Assembly (NCBI GenBank): GCA_965554225.1
Contig: CBEVZC010000062.1
Coordinates: 1 to 17,159, forward strand
Direction of reading: 5' to 3'
DNA from: BMS3ABIN04 sp965554225
Lineage (GTDB): Bacteria > Bacteroidota > Ignavibacteria > Ignavibacteriales > Melioribacteraceae
DNA: 17,159 bases
Shown here: positions 15,696 to 17,159 of the stretch, in pieces
Layout of the letters: every line of letters begins with the position of its first letter
Numbering within the stretch: the stretch's first letter is position 1
Made by a program: the position numbers and the translations under genes
The notes under the pieces: generated by a model
What the model saw: only the letters and a program-made list of their open reading frames with translations
What the model was told of the DNA's origin: nothing
Database searches by the model: none

Positions 15696-16211
15696 ATGGA
15701 ATTATTAAAATTAGCCACAGAATGGGCGAAAGCCGAAGTCTTCTCAACACGTTTCTTCATCTTCTTTGCAATTTTATTTTTAATCGCAAGCATTGGATTT
15801 TGGCAGTTGGGAAAAACGGATTTAGCAAAGGCTTACATCCTTCCAACCTTGGTAGAAGGTTTATTACTTATGACAATAGGACTTGGTTTATTTTACACCA
15901 ACAAATCAAGAGTTACCCAATTTGAAAAAACATTTAACACTGATACATCTTCCTTTTTTCAGTCCGAAATTGAGCGTTCAGAAAGCTCACTAAAGGAATA
16001 CGCCGTTGTATTCAAAGTAATTCCAATTCTTATTATCGTAGCAGCATTACTAATTCTATTCATTAATACACCAACTTGGAGAGCAATTAGCATTACAACA
16101 ATTGCAATGCTGATAGTTATCTTATTAGTTGACGGAACTGCGCACGCAAGAATTGAAGCCTACCATAAAGAATTAAAAATGGTACATCTGAAAAATGAAA
16201 TCGAAAAATAA
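15696..16211 (+). CDS. Four-helix membrane protein of unknown function
   Basis: The protein is 171 aa, with hydrophobic segments at about 17-36, 49-67, 103-123 and 130-146. A polar, charged loop (70-100) lies between the second and third helices and a charged tail (147-171) closes the protein. No known family is recognised. It starts 3 nt after the AraC stop codon, so it is the third gene of the SDR-AraC operon and the last before element D. Its position suggests it works with the oxidoreductase and regulator, perhaps in handling the inducing compound, but nothing in the sequence shows this. Confidence 0.8.
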   Translation: MELLKLATEWAKAEVFSTRFFIFFAILFLIASIGFWQLGKTDLAKAYILPTLVEGLLLMTIGLGLFYTNKSRVTQFEKTFNTDTSSFFQSEIERSESSLKEYAVVFKVIPILIIVAALLILFINTPTWRAISITTIAMLIVILLVDGTAHARIEAYHKELKMVHLKNEIEK

Positions 16212-16213
16212 CT

Positions 16214-16347
16214 ACACACAATAGCGTATATAAAAAATAGCGGTTTAAGTGTTTAAACCAAAATGGATTTTATAAATTTAAGGTCAGTACTAATCCGAAA
16301 AGTGAATGAGTAAAATCCGCTACTTTTCATATTCGAGTTCGTTGAGA
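16214..16347 (+). repeat. Element D: attC-like site closing the array
   Basis: The stem ATATAAAAAATAGCGG (16228-16243) pairs with CCGCTACTTTTCATAT (16317-16332) at 14 of 16 positions. An inner perfect hairpin GGTTTAA (16242-16248) / TTAAACC (16253-16259) lies next to the left arm. The right edge is C-GTTGAGA (16341-16347), GTTRRRY at 6 of 7. The left end has CACACAATAGC rather than a good RYYYAAC, so the outer box has decayed or differs. It begins 2-3 nt after the membrane gene. Confidence 0.6.
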
Positions 16348-16559
16348 GTAAGGATATATATAAAATTTTTGATGAAGTAAAAAAACACAAGAGAAGTCGG
16401 TGAGATAGATAATCTTGCAGGGAAAAGTGAAACAAAGTTTTCCGTAATTTTTAGTAACACATCAAAAAAAATTTTTCCATAGAGGCATTAAGGGATATTA
16501 AGATTTAAGAAAGTAATTTAATAAATCCCTTTAGAAAAAAATATTTGGCTTATTTAAGT
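16348..16559. other. Gene-free AT-rich stretch after the last attC-like site
   Basis: No ORF, RNA gene or convincing repeat was seen. With element D this gives 400 bases (16212-16611) without a gene. It may be an ORF-less cassette, or chromosomal sequence beyond the array. Confidence 0.5.
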
Positions 16560-16595
16560 AGGGGTGCCAGATTATCTATTAATCTAGCACTCCCT
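16560..16595 (-). terminator. Candidate hairpin terminator of the SnoaL-like gene
   Basis: AGATTA (16569-16574) pairs with TAATCT (16580-16585), and the stem extends outwards through TGC/GCA and AGGGG/CCCT with a mismatch and a bulge. It lies just downstream of the minus-strand stop codon at 16612. No long T-run follows on either strand, so termination is plausible but unproven. Confidence 0.45.
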
Positions 16596-16611
16596 AACCG
16601 TTAAATCATTT

Positions 16612-17159
16612 TTATTCTTCTAAATGTTTATGCTTACCTGATTCTTTTTCCATCATTTTATGTTTACCTTGATGCTTTCCTTTATTCATCATTTCCAAGG
16701 GATTTATATCACTGTTCCATATATCTGCTTTCAATTTTAAAGAACCGTCATTTTGTTTTTCAAATACATTTAAGTATTTACCTACATCTTTCCATGGCTT
16801 ATCCATCCCCTTCATTTCAACGGTTAAAGCATATTTGCCAATTTCCAAAACTAAATTTCCGGATGGAATTACATCAGTAGTTGTTAGGGAAAAATCTGTT
16901 ACTTTGTTTGGATTTGATTTATCTTTTTCCATCATTTCAGCCATTGCTTTTTTCCCTTTTATCATTTTGTGATAGCTAGGAAGAGAAATAATATCATCCG
17001 TGTAAAGACTTAACATTGCGGCATTGTCTTTTGCCATCATTGCAGAAACGAATTGATCATTTGTTTTTTTTATCAATTGTTTTAATCCGGAATTATCGTT
17101 TTGCGAGAATATTGTAGTGGAAAAAGCAAACAAAAAAGTCGGCAAGATTAGTTTAATTA
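16612..17159 (-). CDS. SnoaL/DUF4440-like secreted protein, N-terminus outside the window
   Basis: The first visible residues are IKLILPTFLFAFSTTIFSQ, the hydrophobic core and end of a signal peptide. The frame stays open to the window edge, so the true start lies beyond 17159; the TTG at 17145 is an internal Leu codon. The mature part has LIKKTNDQFVSAMMAKDNAAMLSLYTDDIISLPSYHKMIKGKKAMAEMM and later WKDVGKYLNVFEKQNDGSLKLKADIWNSDINP, the helix, cone-strand and final-strand pattern of SnoaL/DUF4440 (NTF2-like) proteins. Family members range from isomerases to binding proteins and ketosteroid-like enzymes, so the function is open. The last 30 or so residues are rich in Met, His and Lys (MMNKGKHQGKHKMMEKESGK), possibly a metal-binding tail. 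Confidence 0.8.
   Translation of the reverse strand, partial: IKLILPTFLFAFSTTIFSQNDNSGLKQLIKKTNDQFVSAMMAKDNAAMLSLYTDDIISLPSYHKMIKGKKAMAEMMEKDKSNPNKVTDFSLTTTDVIPSGNLVLEIGKYALTVEMKGMDKPWKDVGKYLNVFEKQNDGSLKLKADIWNSDINPLEMMNKGKHQGKHKMMEKESGKHKHLEE

Larger units (their letters stand above)
8989..16341 (+). mobile_element. Candidate integrase-less array of three gene cassettes
   Basis: Three gene modules are separated by elements A, B, C and D, all in the same orientation and each ending in a GTTGWGN heptamer preceded by C. If exchange occurs after the G of GTT, as in integrons, the cassettes are 8989-12224 (beta-helix protein), 12225-13709 (metallopeptidase lipoprotein) and 13710-16341 (SDR, AraC regulator, membrane protein). 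Each module holds its genes on the plus strand with the folded site at the 3' end, as in integron cassettes. No integrase, attI site or transposase is visible in the window. The cassettes are unusually large and the third carries three genes. This is inferred from repeat structure, not from a known match. Confidence 0.5.

Noticed and set aside
16253..16435. A 60-aa minus-strand frame across element D
   Set aside because: It overlaps the folded repeat, has no family resemblance and no ribosome binding site; the frame is most likely chance.

Overview
The window is AT-rich and gene-dense. Many of its genes have Shine-Dalgarno sequences, and several products are lipoproteins with Bacteroidota-style signal peptides. 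The gene mix (thioredoxin-tailed TlpA-like lipoprotein with a TPR-like middle, DUF1015 next to serC, DUF2203, OsmC, a saccharopine-dehydrogenase-like enzyme) suggests the Ignavibacteria/Bacteroidota group. That placement is an inference from gene families; no rRNA is present to confirm it.

Left part (1-8730), ordinary chromosomal genes: a multi-pass membrane protein on the minus strand; an OsmC + saccharopine-dehydrogenase-like pair on the plus strand; a DUF2203 gene divergent from a MarR regulator; a lipoprotein with a C-terminal thioredoxin (TlpA-like) domain; DUF1015; phosphoserine aminotransferase (serC) with a clear terminator; and a small lipoprotein whose ATG sits directly behind that terminator. 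DUF1015 and SerC probably share a serine-metabolism context. Four starts here and further on were moved downstream to a codon with a proper ribosome binding site and, for lipoproteins, a proper signal peptide.

Right part (8730-16350), apparently modular accessory DNA: three gene modules are separated by four imperfect inverted-repeat elements (A about 8807-8994, B about 12176-12230, C about 13586-13715, D about 16214-16347). All four point the same way and each ends in a GTTGWGN heptamer preceded by C. B, C and D share a stem of the type GTATA..AGCSG / CSGCT..ATAY followed by a short spacer. This is the layout of integron attC sites and gene cassettes: gene, folded site ending in GTTRRRY, next gene. 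The modules are (1) a large secreted protein with two pectate-lyase-3-type beta-helix domains and a propeller-like tail, (2) a HExxH metallopeptidase lipoprotein, and (3) an operon of SDR oxidoreductase, AraC-type regulator and four-helix membrane protein. No integrase or transposase is visible. All five transition mismatches in the main stems become G-T wobbles only when the bottom strand folds, which is what recombination through a folded bottom strand, as at attC, would predict. This possible integrase-less cassette array, with very large and multi-gene cassettes, is the main item of interest.

Right end (16348-17159): about 250 bases without a gene, including a hairpin, then a minus-strand SnoaL/DUF4440-like secreted protein with a Met/His/Lys-rich tail. 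Its N-terminus runs off the window.
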